Positions 1-9,693 of a stretch of 64,000 nucleotides of DNA are shown here, one piece after another (the stretch's first letter is position 1; each line of letters starts with the position of its first letter). The notes under the pieces were generated by a model, which worked only from the letters and a program-made list of their open reading frames with translations, was not told where the DNA came from and ran no database searches. The position numbers were made by a program, and so were the translations under genes. Where the stretch lies: contig NZ_CP014163.1 of assembly GCF_001543245.1 (NCBI RefSeq), positions 1,470,387 to 1,534,386 of the forward strand, written 5' to 3'. Source of the DNA: Aerococcus urinaehominis. GTDB lineage: Bacteria; Bacillota; Bacilli; Lactobacillales; Aerococcaceae.

Positions 1-2
1 CA

Positions 3-1238
3 ATGGCTGATTTATTTGCCGAAACAAAAGAGGTGAAAATTGGCGATACTGTTATCGGTGAAGTCTTAACTATCGATGATAATGATCAAGTTATCGTAGG
101 TATTGAAGGCGCTGGTGTTGAAGGGGTTATTCCTAAACGTGAATTATCTGCAACACCTGTTGACGATATTTCAGAAATCGTTAAGGTTGGCGACAAAATT
201 GAATTAGTTGTTGTTAAGCCAATCAAAGAGAAAGAAAATGGCTCATTCTTACTTTCTAAACGTCGCGTAGATGCTAAGAAAGTTTGGAAAGAATTAGAAG
301 AAAAAGCTGAAAATAACGAGACAATTACTGTTCCAGTTAAGTCAGTTGTTAAGGGTGGCCTAGTTGTTGATGCTGGTGTTCGTGGTTTCATCCCTGCTTC
401 AATGGTAGAAGATTTCTTTGTTGAAGATTTCTCTAAATACAAAGGTCAAGACTTAGAAGTTAAGATTGTTGAAATCGATCCAAATGAAAACCGTCTAATC
501 CTTTCTCATAAAGAAATTGCTGCAGAAAAACGTGCTGCAGAGCGTGCTGAAAAATTAGAACAATTTGAAGATGGACAAATCGTCACAGGTGAAGTAGCTC
601 GTTTAGCTAACTTTGGTGCCTTTGTAGATTTAGGTGGCATTGATGGTTTAGTACACATCTCACAAATTGCTCACCACCATGTAAAACATCCTTCTGATGA
701 GTTAGAAGTTGGTCAAGAAGTTGAAGTTAAAATCTTATCAGTTGATAAAGAACGTGGCCGTATTTCATTGTCTATTAAAGATACTCAAGAAGGTCCTTGG
801 GAAAATATCGAAGAGAAAGCACCTAAGGGCGCTACTCTAGATGGTGTTGTTCGTCGCCTAGTTGACTTCGGTGCCTTCGTAGAAGTGTTCCCTGGTGTTG
901 AAGGCTTAGTTCATATCTCACAAATTTCTCATGACCATATTGCCGCAGCAAGTGAAAAACTTGAAGAAGGCCAAGAAGTTCAAGTTAAAGTTTTAGATGT
1001 GAACCCAGAGGAAGAACGTCTATCACTTTCTATCAAGGCTTTAGAAGAAGCACCTAAACGTGAAGAGGGTGACCGTCAACCACGTCAAAATAAACGTCGT
1101 GACAACAACCGTCAATCTTCTGGACGTCAAGACAATCGTCAACGTCAAAATACCCAACATGTAGAGGAAGAAACAAGCTTTACATTTGGTGACCTTTTAG
1201 GTGAACAATTAAAAGATTTGAACTTTGATGAAGAATAA
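3..1238 (+). CDS. rpsA: 30S ribosomal protein S1 (four S1 domains)
   Basis: Binds mRNA on the small ribosomal subunit. The 411-residue protein has four S1/OB repeats at roughly residues 15-85, 105-170, 190-260 and 275-345; the last two carry the typical GxVxxLxxFGAFVxL and EGLVHISQ blocks. The length and four-domain form match Firmicutes S1 rather than the six-domain enterobacterial form. The tail (about 355-390) is rich in Arg, Gln and Asn, probably a flexible RNA-contacting extension, and is followed by an acidic end. The ATG lies two bases from the window edge, so the ribosome binding site and promoter are not visible. In Bacillus the S1 homologue also precedes der and the HU gene, which fits the neighbours here. 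Confidence 0.95.
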   Translation: MADLFAETKEVKIGDTVIGEVLTIDDNDQVIVGIEGAGVEGVIPKRELSATPVDDISEIVKVGDKIELVVVKPIKEKENGSFLLSKRRVDAKKVWKELEEKAENNETITVPVKSVVKGGLVVDAGVRGFIPASMVEDFFVEDFSKYKGQDLEVKIVEIDPNENRLILSHKEIAAEKRAAERAEKLEQFEDGQIVTGEVARLANFGAFVDLGGIDGLVHISQIAHHHVKHPSDELEVGQEVEVKILSVDKERGRISLSIKDTQEGPWENIEEKAPKGATLDGVVRRLVDFGAFVEVFPGVEGLVHISQISHDHIAAASEKLEEGQEVQVKVLDVNPEEERLSLSIKALEEAPKREEGDRQPRQNKRRDNNRQSSGRQDNRQRQNTQHVEEETSFTFGDLLGEQLKDLNFDEE

Positions 1239-1260
1239 TTAAGTCATAGTTTATACAATT

Positions 1261-1294
1261 AAAGGGTCTAGGACATTAGTCCAGATCCTTTTTT
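1261..1294 (+). terminator. Rho-independent terminator after rpsA
   Basis: A hairpin (AAAGGGTCTAGGAC / GTCCAGATCCTTT with a wobble and a small bulge, ATTA loop) runs into a T tract 23 bases after the rpsA stop. Confidence 0.8.
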
Positions 1295-1314
1295 TAATCA
1301 GAAAGGAGGCTAGT

Positions 1315-2625
1315 ATGGCTAGTCTAACAATTGCAATTGTTGGCCGTCCTAATGTTGGCAAGTCAACAATCTTTAATCGAATTGTTGGGGAAAGATTGAG
1401 TATTGTTGAAGATATTCCTGGTGTAACCCGTGACCGAATCTATGCGCAAGCAGAATGGCTGGGCCGGCAGATTAACCTGATTGATACCGGTGGCCTAGAA
1501 TTTGATGACCAAGATTTTAATAGTCAGATTCGCTATCAAGCTGAAATAGCTATGGCAGAAGCCGATGTTATTATTATGTTGACTAACGTTAAAGACGGTG
1601 TCACAGATACGGACGAAATGATTGCGCAACTGCTCCACCGCACTAACAAGCCAGTTATTTTAGCAGTTAACAAGGTGGATAATCCAGAACAACGCAGCGA
1701 TATTTATGAGTTTTATGCCTTGGGCTTAGGAGATCCCTATCCCTTATCAGGTGCCCATGGTCTGGGCTTGGGAGATATTCTCGACCAAGTTTTTGAAATC
1801 ATGCCTAAGGATCCGGACTTAAATGATGAGGATGATATCATTCGTTTCTGCCTGATTGGTCGACCTAATGTTGGCAAATCATCCCTAGTTAATGCTATCC
1901 TAGGTGAAGATCGGTCAATTGTCTCTGATGTTGCTGGTACGACACGAGATGCCATTGATGCCCCATTTAAGGTGGATGGGCAAGACTATCTAATTATTGA
2001 CACTGCTGGCATGCGTAAGCGTGGTAAGGTATATGAATCGACAGAAAAATATTCGGTCATGCGTGCAATGCGGGCAATTGAAAGGTCTGATGTTGCTTTA
2101 ATTGTGGTTAATGCTGAGGAAGGTATTCAAGAACAAGATAAGAATATTGCAGGCTATGCCCATGAGGCTGGCTGTGGTGTGATTATTGTGGTTAATAAGT
2201 GGGATACTTTAGAAAAAGACAATCATACCATGAAAGAATTTGAAGAGGATATTCGCGATGCATTTCGTTTCTTAGACTATGCACCAATTATCTTTGTTTC
2301 AGCTGAGACTAAGCAACGTTTGCATAAGCTACCAGCCTTAATTAAACAAGTAGCAGCTAACCATAGTCAACGTGTGCAATCTTCACTCTTGAATGATGTA
2401 CTTAGAGAAGCGATGTTGGTCAATCCTGCGCCATCAGATAAAGGGCGTAAGCTTAGGGTATACTATCTAACCCAAGTATCTACTAAGCCACCGACTTTTG
2501 TGGCCTTTGTCAATGATAAAGAGCTGATGCACTTTTCTTATGAACGTTTTCTAGCAAATCAAATTAGAAAATCCTTTGATTTTACCGGAACGCCGATTCG
2601 AATTATTACCCGGGAACGGAGCTAG
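1315..2625 (+). CDS. der: Ribosome biogenesis GTPase Der (EngA)
   Basis: Double-GTPase essential for 50S subunit maturation. Two G domains are visible. The first has GRPNVGKS near residue 10, a DTGG G3 motif and NKVD near 120. The second has GRPNVGKS near residue 183, DTAGM and NKWD near 297. A C-terminal KH-like domain follows (about 350-436). Length 436 is usual for the family. An AAAGGAGG ribosome binding site sits 8 bases before ATG. The gene lies between rpsA and hup, as in Bacillus relatives. No strong terminator follows; a short AGGCT/AGCCT hairpin without a T tract is at 2630-2644. Confidence 0.96.
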   Translation: MASLTIAIVGRPNVGKSTIFNRIVGERLSIVEDIPGVTRDRIYAQAEWLGRQINLIDTGGLEFDDQDFNSQIRYQAEIAMAEADVIIMLTNVKDGVTDTDEMIAQLLHRTNKPVILAVNKVDNPEQRSDIYEFYALGLGDPYPLSGAHGLGLGDILDQVFEIMPKDPDLNDEDDIIRFCLIGRPNVGKSSLVNAILGEDRSIVSDVAGTTRDAIDAPFKVDGQDYLIIDTAGMRKRGKVYESTEKYSVMRAMRAIERSDVALIVVNAEEGIQEQDKNIAGYAHEAGCGVIIVVNKWDTLEKDNHTMKEFEEDIRDAFRFLDYAPIIFVSAETKQRLHKLPALIKQVAANHSQRVQSSLLNDVLREAMLVNPAPSDKGRKLRVYYLTQVSTKPPTFVAFVNDKELMHFSYERFLANQIRKSFDFTGTPIRIITRERS

Positions 2626-2651
2626 CCAGGCTAAAAAAGCCTAAAGAAATA

Positions 2652-2680
2652 TTGTCATATCAAGGCTTATATGTTATATT
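2652..2680 (+). promoter_or_regulatory. Sigma-A promoter of hup
   Basis: TTGTCA (2652-2657), 17-base spacer, TATATT (2675-2680), with an extended -10 TG at 2672-2673. It lies about 80 bases before the HU start, leaving a long 5' leader. Confidence 0.75.
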
Positions 2681-2761
2681 TTATAGAGGATTATCTCTTT
2701 TTTAGATAAGTCCGATATGTAGATTACATATTGAATCTCATATGAGGAGGTGAAAATATTA

Positions 2762-3037
2762 ATGGCAAATAAAGCAGACTTAGTTCAAGCAGTTGTAGAC
2801 AAAGTGGGTGAACCTAAAAAAACAGTAGCTCCAGTTGTTGATGCTGTTTTTGAAGCAATTCAAGAACACTTAGCTGATGGTGAAAAAGTTCAAATCATCG
2901 GTTTTGGTAACTTTGAAGTTCGTGACCGCGCTGCTCGCAAGGGCCGCAACCCACAAACTGGTGAAGAAATCCAGATTGCAGCTAGCAAAGTGCCTGCCTT
3001 CAAACCAGGTAAAGGCCTAAAAGATGCTGTTAAATAA
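2762..3037 (+). CDS. hup: DNA-binding protein HU
   Basis: Nucleoid-associated histone-like protein that bends DNA as a dimer. The 91-residue product is the canonical length, with helical N-terminus ([11 protein letters not shown]) and the [21 protein letters not shown] beta-arm signature region. A GTG in the same frame at 2750 overlaps the ribosome binding site (AGGAGGTG, 2745-2752), so I place the start at the ATG at 2762, 9 bases after it. It has its own promoter and terminator, so it is probably monocistronic and highly expressed; codon use is also strongly biased (GAA, GTT, GGT). Confidence 0.96.
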   Translation: MANKADLVQAVVDKVGEPKKTVAPVVDAVFEAIQEHLADGEKVQIIGFGNFEVRDRAARKGRNPQTGEEIQIAASKVPAFKPGKGLKDAVK

Positions 3038-3060
3038 GCATCCTCATATTTATAAATAAG

Positions 3061-3091
3061 AACAGGTTGGTTTAGCCAACCTGTTTTTTTA
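3061..3091 (+). terminator. Rho-independent terminator after hup
   Basis: A perfect 10-bp stem (AACAGGTTGG / CCAACCTGTT) with a TTTAG loop is followed by a run of T. Confidence 0.9.
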
Positions 3092-3142
3092 TATCTGTTC
3101 TTGTTTATAATTTTGAATAACTTCTTTATTATAGCTAACTTA

Positions 3143-3151
3143 TGCTAAAAT
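3143..3151 (+). promoter_or_regulatory. Extended -10 promoter of the TPR gene
   Basis: TGCTAAAAT is an extended -10 about 20 bases before the TPR gene. No convincing -35 hexamer lies 17 bases upstream. Confidence 0.45.
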
Positions 3152-3171
3152 AAAGGGCATGGAGGTGTCTG

Positions 3172-4461
3172 ATGGACCAATTTATAACAGATATTATGCA
3201 AGCCATCCAGGCAGATGATCTAGACCGTGCCAACCAGCTTTTCGCTGATTTCCTGCATCTACTCGACCAGACTGGCGATCAGGAAGATTTAGCCAGCTAC
3301 GGTTATCAAATGAGCCAGTATGGCTTTGTTGATTATGCACAAGCTATTTACAATTTGGGTGAGAAAAATTACCCTGGGCTTACCCAATGGTTAATTTTAC
3401 AAGGTGAACTAGCCATGGATAATGGTGATTATGAGACAGGAATAGACTATTTATTATTGGTGGATGATGAAGATCCCCTCTATCTTAATAGCTTATTGTT
3501 ACAAGCAGATGCTTATCAAATGCTCTCTTTACCTGAAGTTAGCCTAGTAAAATTACAGGAGGCCCAGGCCTTGGCACCTGACCAAGATGTAATCGCATTT
3601 GGTATTGCTGAATTAGCTTATATGCAAGGGGATTTTAAAACGGCCCTGGCAGCCTATCAAGCATTATTAACTAGTAAATCTTTAGATGCTAGCTTAAAAG
3701 ACCAGATCCATGAACACTATGCCTACGCTCTGGCGCAAAGTGGCCAGCTTGACCAAGCTATTGACTTATTAAGCCAATTAGGATTAGACCAGCTTACCCA
3801 AGACCAAAAGAACCTTTTGGCTATTCTTCATTTTGAAGCCAACCATTATGAAACAGCTCGTGGGCTTTTTGATCAGCTTTATCATGACCAGCAACTTAAA
3901 GATACCTTGCTAGCTAGTTATGCTGACCTAGCAGATCATTTTTATGACTATGACCAAGCCAGTCAATTGTATCAAGAAGCAATAGCAAAGAATCCTTTTC
4001 AGAGCCATAATTATTTGGCAATGGCCCGCCTCAAGCAAAAAGTGGGTCAGCTGGACCTGGCCATCGACTATTTGAAACAAGCCCTGGACCTTGAACCAGA
4101 TTATGCGGAGGCTAATCTCTTATTGCTGACCCTATATATCCAATCATCAGACTTTACCCAGGCCAATCATTTAGTGGACCGGTTAGACCGGGCTGATTTC
4201 AATGAGCCTCATTACCATTGGTTGAAAGCTAGATTAGCTAATGAACAAGAGGATTATGACCAGGCGCGAGCTAATTACCAGCTAGCTTATGCTGAGCTTA
4301 AAGCAGATGAAGATTTTCTATTAGACTATATGACTTTCTTACGCGAAGATGGTCAATTGGAAAGATTAGCAGCCTTAGCTCAAGCCCATCCGCATTTGAT
4401 GCAAAATGAGTCTGGAGAGCTGGCTAACTGGCCTGGTGGCTTTGCTGATTATAATGAATAA
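3172..4461 (+). CDS. Tetratricopeptide repeat protein (YpiA-like)
   Basis: A 429-residue soluble protein made almost entirely of tetratricopeptide repeats. Clear 34-residue units with the A/G and A/Y spacing are seen, for example around residues 253-286 (ADHFYDYDQASQLYQEAI) and 287-320 (NYLAMARLKQKVGQLDLAID). There is no signal peptide or membrane segment. In Bacillus a TPR protein, YpiA, occupies the same position between the HU gene and dapB, so this is its likely counterpart. Its partner proteins are not known to me. Start chosen from GGAGGTG 6 bases before ATG; dapB follows after about 15 bases, suggesting co-transcription. The protein is rich in Asp and Gln, a habit shared by many proteins here. 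Confidence 0.8.
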   Translation: MDQFITDIMQAIQADDLDRANQLFADFLHLLDQTGDQEDLASYGYQMSQYGFVDYAQAIYNLGEKNYPGLTQWLILQGELAMDNGDYETGIDYLLLVDDEDPLYLNSLLLQADAYQMLSLPEVSLVKLQEAQALAPDQDVIAFGIAELAYMQGDFKTALAAYQALLTSKSLDASLKDQIHEHYAYALAQSGQLDQAIDLLSQLGLDQLTQDQKNLLAILHFEANHYETARGLFDQLYHDQQLKDTLLASYADLADHFYDYDQASQLYQEAIAKNPFQSHNYLAMARLKQKVGQLDLAIDYLKQALDLEPDYAEANLLLLTLYIQSSDFTQANHLVDRLDRADFNEPHYHWLKARLANEQEDYDQARANYQLAYAELKADEDFLLDYMTFLREDGQLERLAALAQAHPHLMQNESGELANWPGGFADYNE

Positions 4462-4476
4462 AAAGGAGAGATGAAA

Positions 4477-5265
4477 ATGAAAGTAATTGTTTCTGGATTT
4501 TTAGGACGGATGGGATCAACATCTGCGCATATGGTTCAAAATCACGCGGATTTTGAGCTAGCAGGTTTGGTTGACCCGGCTATTGAAGCAGGTGATTTAG
4601 CTGATCAGGTTGCTTTTTGGTCTGACCGGGCACCTGTTTTTGCTAATCTAGAGACTGCCTTAAACCAGTTGGAAGCAGATGCTGTAGTAGACTTTTCTCA
4701 ACCGCAATCAGCTTTTATTAACACCAAGTTGTGTCTACAAGCTGGCGTTCATCCAATAGTTGGTACATCTGGATTTACTGATGCCGACTTAGCTGAATTG
4801 AGTAAACTTGCTAAAAATAAACAGATTTCTGGCATCATCGCGCCTAATTTTGCGATTTCTTCAGTACTCATGCAGGTGTTTGCTGGTCAGGCTGCTAAGT
4901 ATTTTAAAGATGTTGAAATTATTGAATTACACCATGATCAAAAATTAGATGCACCATCAGGTACGGCAGAAAAAACGGCCCGCCTAATTTATGAAAACCG
5001 GGGAGACCACCAGCAAGGACACCCTGAGGAAAAAGAATCAATGGCTGGTGCTCGGGGCGCAAATTACCATGGCATTCATATTCATTCAGTCCGTTTACCT
5101 GGTCTTAATTCCCACCAAGTTGTTCAATTTGGTGCACCAGGTGAAGGCTTAACCATCCGTCAAGATTCTTATGATCGGGAATCTTATATGCATGGGGTTG
5201 CTTTGGCCTTAGAAAAAGTAGGCCAAGAAACAGGTTTAATTTATGGTTTGGAGCATATCCTGTGA
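4477..5265 (+). CDS. dapB: 4-hydroxy-tetrahydrodipicolinate reductase
   Basis: Reduces the DapA product with NAD(P)H in the diaminopimelate/lysine pathway, feeding peptidoglycan. The N-terminus has the Rossmann glycine motif (VSGFLGRMGS) and the centre has the family signature ELHHDQKLDAPSGTA, which includes the catalytic His and Lys. About 262 residues is normal. An ATG at 4471 is only 2 bases from AAGGAG, while the ATG at 4477 has ideal 8-base spacing and gives the start MKVIVSGF, so I prefer 4477. The stop overlaps the start of cca by four bases (GTGA), indicating translational coupling. No other dap genes are in the window. Confidence 0.94.
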   Translation: MKVIVSGFLGRMGSTSAHMVQNHADFELAGLVDPAIEAGDLADQVAFWSDRAPVFANLETALNQLEADAVVDFSQPQSAFINTKLCLQAGVHPIVGTSGFTDADLAELSKLAKNKQISGIIAPNFAISSVLMQVFAGQAAKYFKDVEIIELHHDQKLDAPSGTAEKTARLIYENRGDHQQGHPEEKESMAGARGANYHGIHIHSVRLPGLNSHQVVQFGAPGEGLTIRQDSYDRESYMHGVALALEKVGQETGLIYGLEHIL

Positions 5266-6509
5266 GTCTAGCAGCTATTTTTGACCAGGCCAAACCTGTG
5301 CTTAATCGCCTACATACCGCCGGCTACGAGGCCTATTTTGTTGGCGGCTGTGTCCGTGACTATCTTTTAGGCCGACCAATCCACGATATTGATATTACTT
5401 CTTCAGCCTATCCAGTTGAGATTCAAAAGCTTTTCCCCAAGCATGTTGATTTAGGCGTAGAGCATGGCACTGTCTTGGTCCTATATAATGGTGGAAAATA
5501 TGAGGTAACAACCTATCGCAGCGAAGGTCCCTACACTGATTATCGCCGGCCAGACCAGGTGACCTTTGTAAAAGATCTAAAAGAGGATTTACTGCGGCGA
5601 GATTTTACGATTAATGCCCTGGCTATGGACGCAGGTGGACAGGTGATTGACTATTTTGCTGGTCAGGCAGATTTGCAAGCAGGATTGATTAGGGCAGTCG
5701 GTTGTCCCCAGGAACGTTTTAGTGAGGATGCTTTGAGGATGATGCGGGCCCTGCGTTTTTTGAGCCAATTGAATTTCCAATTGGATGACGATACGCAGAA
5801 TGCCTTGGTTAATCTTCAGCACCTGCTGAATAAAATTGCTATTGAGAGAATTCTAGTTGAAATGAATAAACTCTGGTTAGGACCAGCTTGGCAGCGGGCC
5901 TTACAGCTGATGTACCAGTCAGGGTTACACCAGCAACTGCCCAGTTTTGACCAGTTAGCTAGTGGGCTAGCCTACCTATGTCAAAAAGTAAGTCATTCGG
6001 TACGCTTCCCTAACTATCAATTGGCTTGGGCCCTGTTAATTTTTTCTAGCCAAAATCACCAGCAAGCTGGTCAAAATCTAGGGCGACAACTTAGCCGAGA
6101 GTGGAAAATGTCAAACCAAGATCGGCAAGCTATCCTAACCTATCTTGATATTCTCTACCAACGACGTGACCAGGAAATCTGGGATGTGTGGTCGCTTTAC
6201 CAGTTAGGCTACCAACCTGTTTTAAATGTGGAAGAGCTATTAGCTGTTAGTCAGACTGAAGGAGACCACTTTGGTCAGGCCTTTAGCCCATCTCAACTTG
6301 CATCACTACCAGTTTTGGCTGAACAGGTGCCCATCGCATCAAAAAAAGATATGGCTATCAAGGGAAATGATATTATTAAACACTTTGACCCTCAGCCACG
6401 GGCCTTAATTGGTACTTGGTTAGACCAGGCTGAAGAAGCAATCGTCAGGGGGCAATTGGCTAATGAAGCAGACCAAATCTTGGCTTATATTGCTAGTTTA
6501 AATTCTTAG
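5262..6509 (+). CDS. cca: CCA-adding enzyme (tRNA nucleotidyltransferase)
   Basis: Adds or repairs the 3' CCA of tRNAs. A class II nucleotidyltransferase head is visible at residues 1-170: GGCVRDYLLGR, then the DID catalytic pair (HDIDITSSAYP), the RRDFTINALA motif and the SEDALRMMRALRF motif. The remainder is the helical body and tail. Starts with GTG overlapping the dapB stop, so it is coupled to dapB. It matters in this window because none of the 22 tRNA genes at 25,138-27,168 encodes CCA. This enzyme must therefore make every one of those ends. Length 415 is typical for Gram-positive CCA enzymes. Confidence 0.95.
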   Translation: MSLAAIFDQAKPVLNRLHTAGYEAYFVGGCVRDYLLGRPIHDIDITSSAYPVEIQKLFPKHVDLGVEHGTVLVLYNGGKYEVTTYRSEGPYTDYRRPDQVTFVKDLKEDLLRRDFTINALAMDAGGQVIDYFAGQADLQAGLIRAVGCPQERFSEDALRMMRALRFLSQLNFQLDDDTQNALVNLQHLLNKIAIERILVEMNKLWLGPAWQRALQLMYQSGLHQQLPSFDQLASGLAYLCQKVSHSVRFPNYQLAWALLIFSSQNHQQAGQNLGRQLSREWKMSNQDRQAILTYLDILYQRRDQEIWDVWSLYQLGYQPVLNVEELLAVSQTEGDHFGQAFSPSQLASLPVLAEQVPIASKKDMAIKGNDIIKHFDPQPRALIGTWLDQAEEAIVRGQLANEADQILAYIASLNS

Positions 6510-6525
6510 TTAGGAGGTGACTGAC

Positions 6526-9186
6526 TTGGTAAAATATGCAGTAGTTGACTTAGAAACATCTGGGCCATCAATTGATCGCGGGGACAAAATCATCCAGATT
6601 GGTATTGTGGTTTGTCAAGATGGTGAGATAACTGACCGCTATAACCAATTGGTCAACCCCCATTTAAGTTTATCTCGCACGATTAGCCGTTTAACTGGCA
6701 TTTACGACCATATGTTGGTTAGTCAACCTAGTTTTGACCAGGTAGCTGGCCAAGTTTATCAAATGTTAGAAGGGGCGGTTTTTGTTGCCCACAATATTAA
6801 TTTTGATTATAAATTTCTATCAACTAGTTTGAAAAAGGCTGGTTATCCCCCTTTAAAAAATCCCGGTATCGATACTGTGCAACTGGCTCGTGTTTTATAT
6901 CCTCAAGCCCAATCTTACAAGTTGGCAGATATAAGTGAGACGATTGGCTATCAGCTTGACCAGGCGCATTCAGCCTACGAAGATGCCTTAGCAACTGCAC
7001 ATTTGCTATTAGCTATGCAGACTAAGGTTGCCCACTGGCCTGCCAGCTTAATGACGCATATCCGTCCCTTTTTACCTTTTTTAATTAGGGAAACAGGTGC
7101 TTATCTTAGTAGTTGGTGGGCGGATAATCATGATCAGCTAGCTAGCCAGAAATATCAAACAGTGAAGGGTCTATGTTTATCTCAGCAGTTGTTCACAGGA
7201 GAAATTGTTCCTGATACTAGTCGAGCCAGGCCAGTTTTGCGTCCTGGTCAACAGCATATGCTAACGGATATGGTTGATTTTATTAACCAAGACCAAGGGG
7301 CGGATATAGCTTTTGTTAATGCCCCTAGTGGTCTGGGTAAATCCTTGGCTTATTTGCTAGCTTGTGATCAAGCGGTAGTTGGTCGCAAATTAATCTCTAC
7401 CGCGACAATTATGCTCCAAGAACAGCTAGTTAACCAATCTTTACCAGCCTTGGTTAATTATCAGGGCTTACCAGTAAGGATTACTGTTTTAAAGGCGGCC
7501 CACCACTACATAGACCTCAATCATTTTCTGGGATACCACCAAGAATTAATGGCCAATACCAAACGGATTAATAAAAAACAGGCCCTAACCCACCTAGCTG
7601 TCTTAGTATGGTTATCTGAAACAACAACAGGCGATTTGTCGGAGCTTAATCGAGGTTTAATCTATGATGACTATTGGCAGACCATGAGGCAGTTAGATTG
7701 CCAACCAGCTAGCATTACTGACTGGGGCCCTTATGCTTTTTATGACCAGGCCTGGCAGTTAGCTAAAAATGCTGATTATGTGATAACTAACCATGCTTTT
7801 TGCTTAAACCATCAAGCAGACTTGCAAGCACTAGACCTAGCTATCACTGTGTTTGATGAGAGCCATAATTTGCCAGATATGTTCTTTCAGGCTAATAGCT
7901 ACCGTCAATCCCTTGCAGATTTAATCAAGAGCCTTGATGAGATTCAGGCAGGTTTATTGTCCTTGGCTGATGACTTAGTCAGTCAGTCAAATACTGTAAA
8001 AGCTTTTGGCTTGATGCGACAGGCGAGTCTTTTAGTTGACCGTATCCAGGTTCATTTAGACCAGGCTGAGCTAGACTTAAAGGGAAACTTCCAGGCCAAA
8101 CATTACTATATGAATCAGCCCGAAAGCCACTTTTATTTGTCGAGTGACCAGATTACAACTAGTAACTGGTGGACTGATATGCAAGAAGCTCACCGGTTAC
8201 TTGCTGATTTAACCGAGTTACTGACAAAATTAGATCAGCTAATCGATGAAAGTCCAATTGTTAATTGGCTATCTTGGTTGACTGACTTAACCAAACCAGT
8301 AAATTTAGCAGAATATTTCCTGATTTTGTCTTGTCAACAGGAGGATGACCAATTAGATTTCTGCTTTAACTGTTATTTAAAATCTTCTAATCAATCTCTA
8401 GCTAGATTTATCCAGAGTTTTAACCATAAAAAACTGCTGGTTTCTGCTACTAATAACATCCTAGCTAATGATGATTATATTGAGACAAAATTCGGATTGC
8501 CCCACTATCAGCAGCTCACCTATCCAGCCTATTTTAATTATCAAAAACAAGTCTCAGCCTTTTTATTAACTGATCGACCTTCTATAGACAAAATGTCAGA
8601 AGGCCAGGCAGCTGCTTATATAGTCGATCTTTTAACCCAGGTATGGCAGCCACCTATTCTAAAAATCCAGGTCTTCTTTCAGTCTTACAGTCTTTTAGAT
8701 CGGGTTTACCATGGTTTGGATGAGCGCTTAGCTGCTAGTGATATGGCGGATGTCTTTGCGCAACACCCGCGATCTAGCAAGCAAAAATTACGTCGCCAAT
8801 ATGATGAAGCCTCTCGAGCCATATTGCTGTCTTCGTCTTCTTTTAGCCAAGGGGTACATTTAGCCTCGGGTCAGGATTTAATGATTATCACCCGCTTGCC
8901 TTTCCGTTCCCCTAATGATGTTTTTGAACTAGCCAAAGCAGACCTAGCCAAGCAGCAACAACAAAATTACTTTAACGATTATGCGTTGCCAGAAATGTTA
9001 GTCAGGTTGCGTCAACTCTTGGGACGAGCTCTAACTAGTTTGGATGACCATACTTACATGATATCTTTAGACCACCGCATTATTGACAGTAGCTATCATA
9101 AGCAAGTGCAGGCTAGTTTGCCAGAAAACATGACCTTTGTACCAATTACACTTGAAAGCTTTTTGAATCAAGTATACAATCTTTAA
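6526..9186 (+). CDS. dinG: DinG-family helicase with N-terminal 3'-5' exonuclease
   Basis: Exonuclease-helicase of the Gram-positive DinG type. The first 170 residues are a DEDDh exonuclease: VVDLETSG (exo I), VAHNINFDYKFL (exo II), HSAYEDA (exo III). The remainder is an XPD-like superfamily 2 helicase with a variant Walker A (APSGLGKS), DESHN box and a C-terminal QGVHLASG motif. The iron-sulphur cysteines of E. coli DinG are not apparent, as expected for this subtype. The in-frame GTG at 6517 lies inside the ribosome binding site (AGGAGG, 6512-6517). The likely start is the TTG at 6526, spaced 8 bases, giving MVKYAVVDL. Position after cca and before tseB/aspB matches Bacillus. Confidence 0.92.
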   Translation: MVKYAVVDLETSGPSIDRGDKIIQIGIVVCQDGEITDRYNQLVNPHLSLSRTISRLTGIYDHMLVSQPSFDQVAGQVYQMLEGAVFVAHNINFDYKFLSTSLKKAGYPPLKNPGIDTVQLARVLYPQAQSYKLADISETIGYQLDQAHSAYEDALATAHLLLAMQTKVAHWPASLMTHIRPFLPFLIRETGAYLSSWWADNHDQLASQKYQTVKGLCLSQQLFTGEIVPDTSRARPVLRPGQQHMLTDMVDFINQDQGADIAFVNAPSGLGKSLAYLLACDQAVVGRKLISTATIMLQEQLVNQSLPALVNYQGLPVRITVLKAAHHYIDLNHFLGYHQELMANTKRINKKQALTHLAVLVWLSETTTGDLSELNRGLIYDDYWQTMRQLDCQPASITDWGPYAFYDQAWQLAKNADYVITNHAFCLNHQADLQALDLAITVFDESHNLPDMFFQANSYRQSLADLIKSLDEIQAGLLSLADDLVSQSNTVKAFGLMRQASLLVDRIQVHLDQAELDLKGNFQAKHYYMNQPESHFYLSSDQITTSNWWTDMQEAHRLLADLTELLTKLDQLIDESPIVNWLSWLTDLTKPVNLAEYFLILSCQQEDDQLDFCFNCYLKSSNQSLARFIQSFNHKKLLVSATNNILANDDYIETKFGLPHYQQLTYPAYFNYQKQVSAFLLTDRPSIDKMSEGQAAAYIVDLLTQVWQPPILKIQVFFQSYSLLDRVYHGLDERLAASDMADVFAQHPRSSKQKLRRQYDEASRAILLSSSSFSQGVHLASGQDLMIITRLPFRSPNDVFELAKADLAKQQQQNYFNDYALPEMLVRLRQLLGRALTSLDDHTYMISLDHRIIDSSYHKQVQASLPENMTFVPITLESFLNQVYNL

Positions 9187-9204
9187 AAGACAGAAGGTGA
9201 AGGG

Positions 9205-9681
9205 ATGAAAAGAAAACTTACTTGGGCAGCAATTATTATACTAATGGTATATATAGTGGCGACCAGTCATATCTTTTTTAGCTCACAGACTTCCTTAGTT
9301 AGGGCTGAACAAGAAGCAATAGCAGTAGCAAAAAATGAGGCTAAGCTGGCACGTCTGGATGAATTTTACCTCTATACGAAAGAGCAACCCTATTATACTT
9401 TGATAGGTGCTAATGACCAGGGAGAGCTAATCTACTTTGCCTATTTGCCTCAAGAAAAGTCTAGTAAACAAGCTAAGGCCGACCAGTTCATCACAGAAGA
9501 TGATGCCATGGCCATTGCACAAAATGATCTGGGCCAGGTTAAGCTACTAACAGCACGCTTGGGCTTAGAAAATGAGCGTTTTATTTGGGAAGTATCTTTT
9601 GAAGATGAACAAGGCCAGCTCGGCTACCATTATATTAGAGCTGATAATGGTCAATGGTATGAAACAATTAATAATTTGTAA
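9205..9681 (+). CDS. TseB-like (YpmB) membrane-anchored PepSY protein
   Basis: A 158-residue protein with an N-terminal membrane anchor (about residues 7-26, LTWAAIIILMVYIVATSHIF) and an extracellular part with two PepSY-like halves (around 30-90 and 95-158; note ITEDDAMAIAQNDL). In Bacillus the protein in this position, between dinG and the aspartate aminotransferase gene, is YpmB, renamed TseB, a regulator of cell-wall elongation acting with PBP2A. The match here is by position, architecture and the EQEAIAVAKNEA segment; the function is inferred. Ribosome binding site AGAAGGTGAAGGG precedes ATG. It sits 13 bases before the aminotransferase gene, in the same operon. Confidence 0.75.
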   Translation: MKRKLTWAAIIILMVYIVATSHIFFSSQTSLVRAEQEAIAVAKNEAKLARLDEFYLYTKEQPYYTLIGANDQGELIYFAYLPQEKSSKQAKADQFITEDDAMAIAQNDLGQVKLLTARLGLENERFIWEVSFEDEQGQLGYHYIRADNGQWYETINNL

Positions 9682-9693
9682 GGGGATATAGAT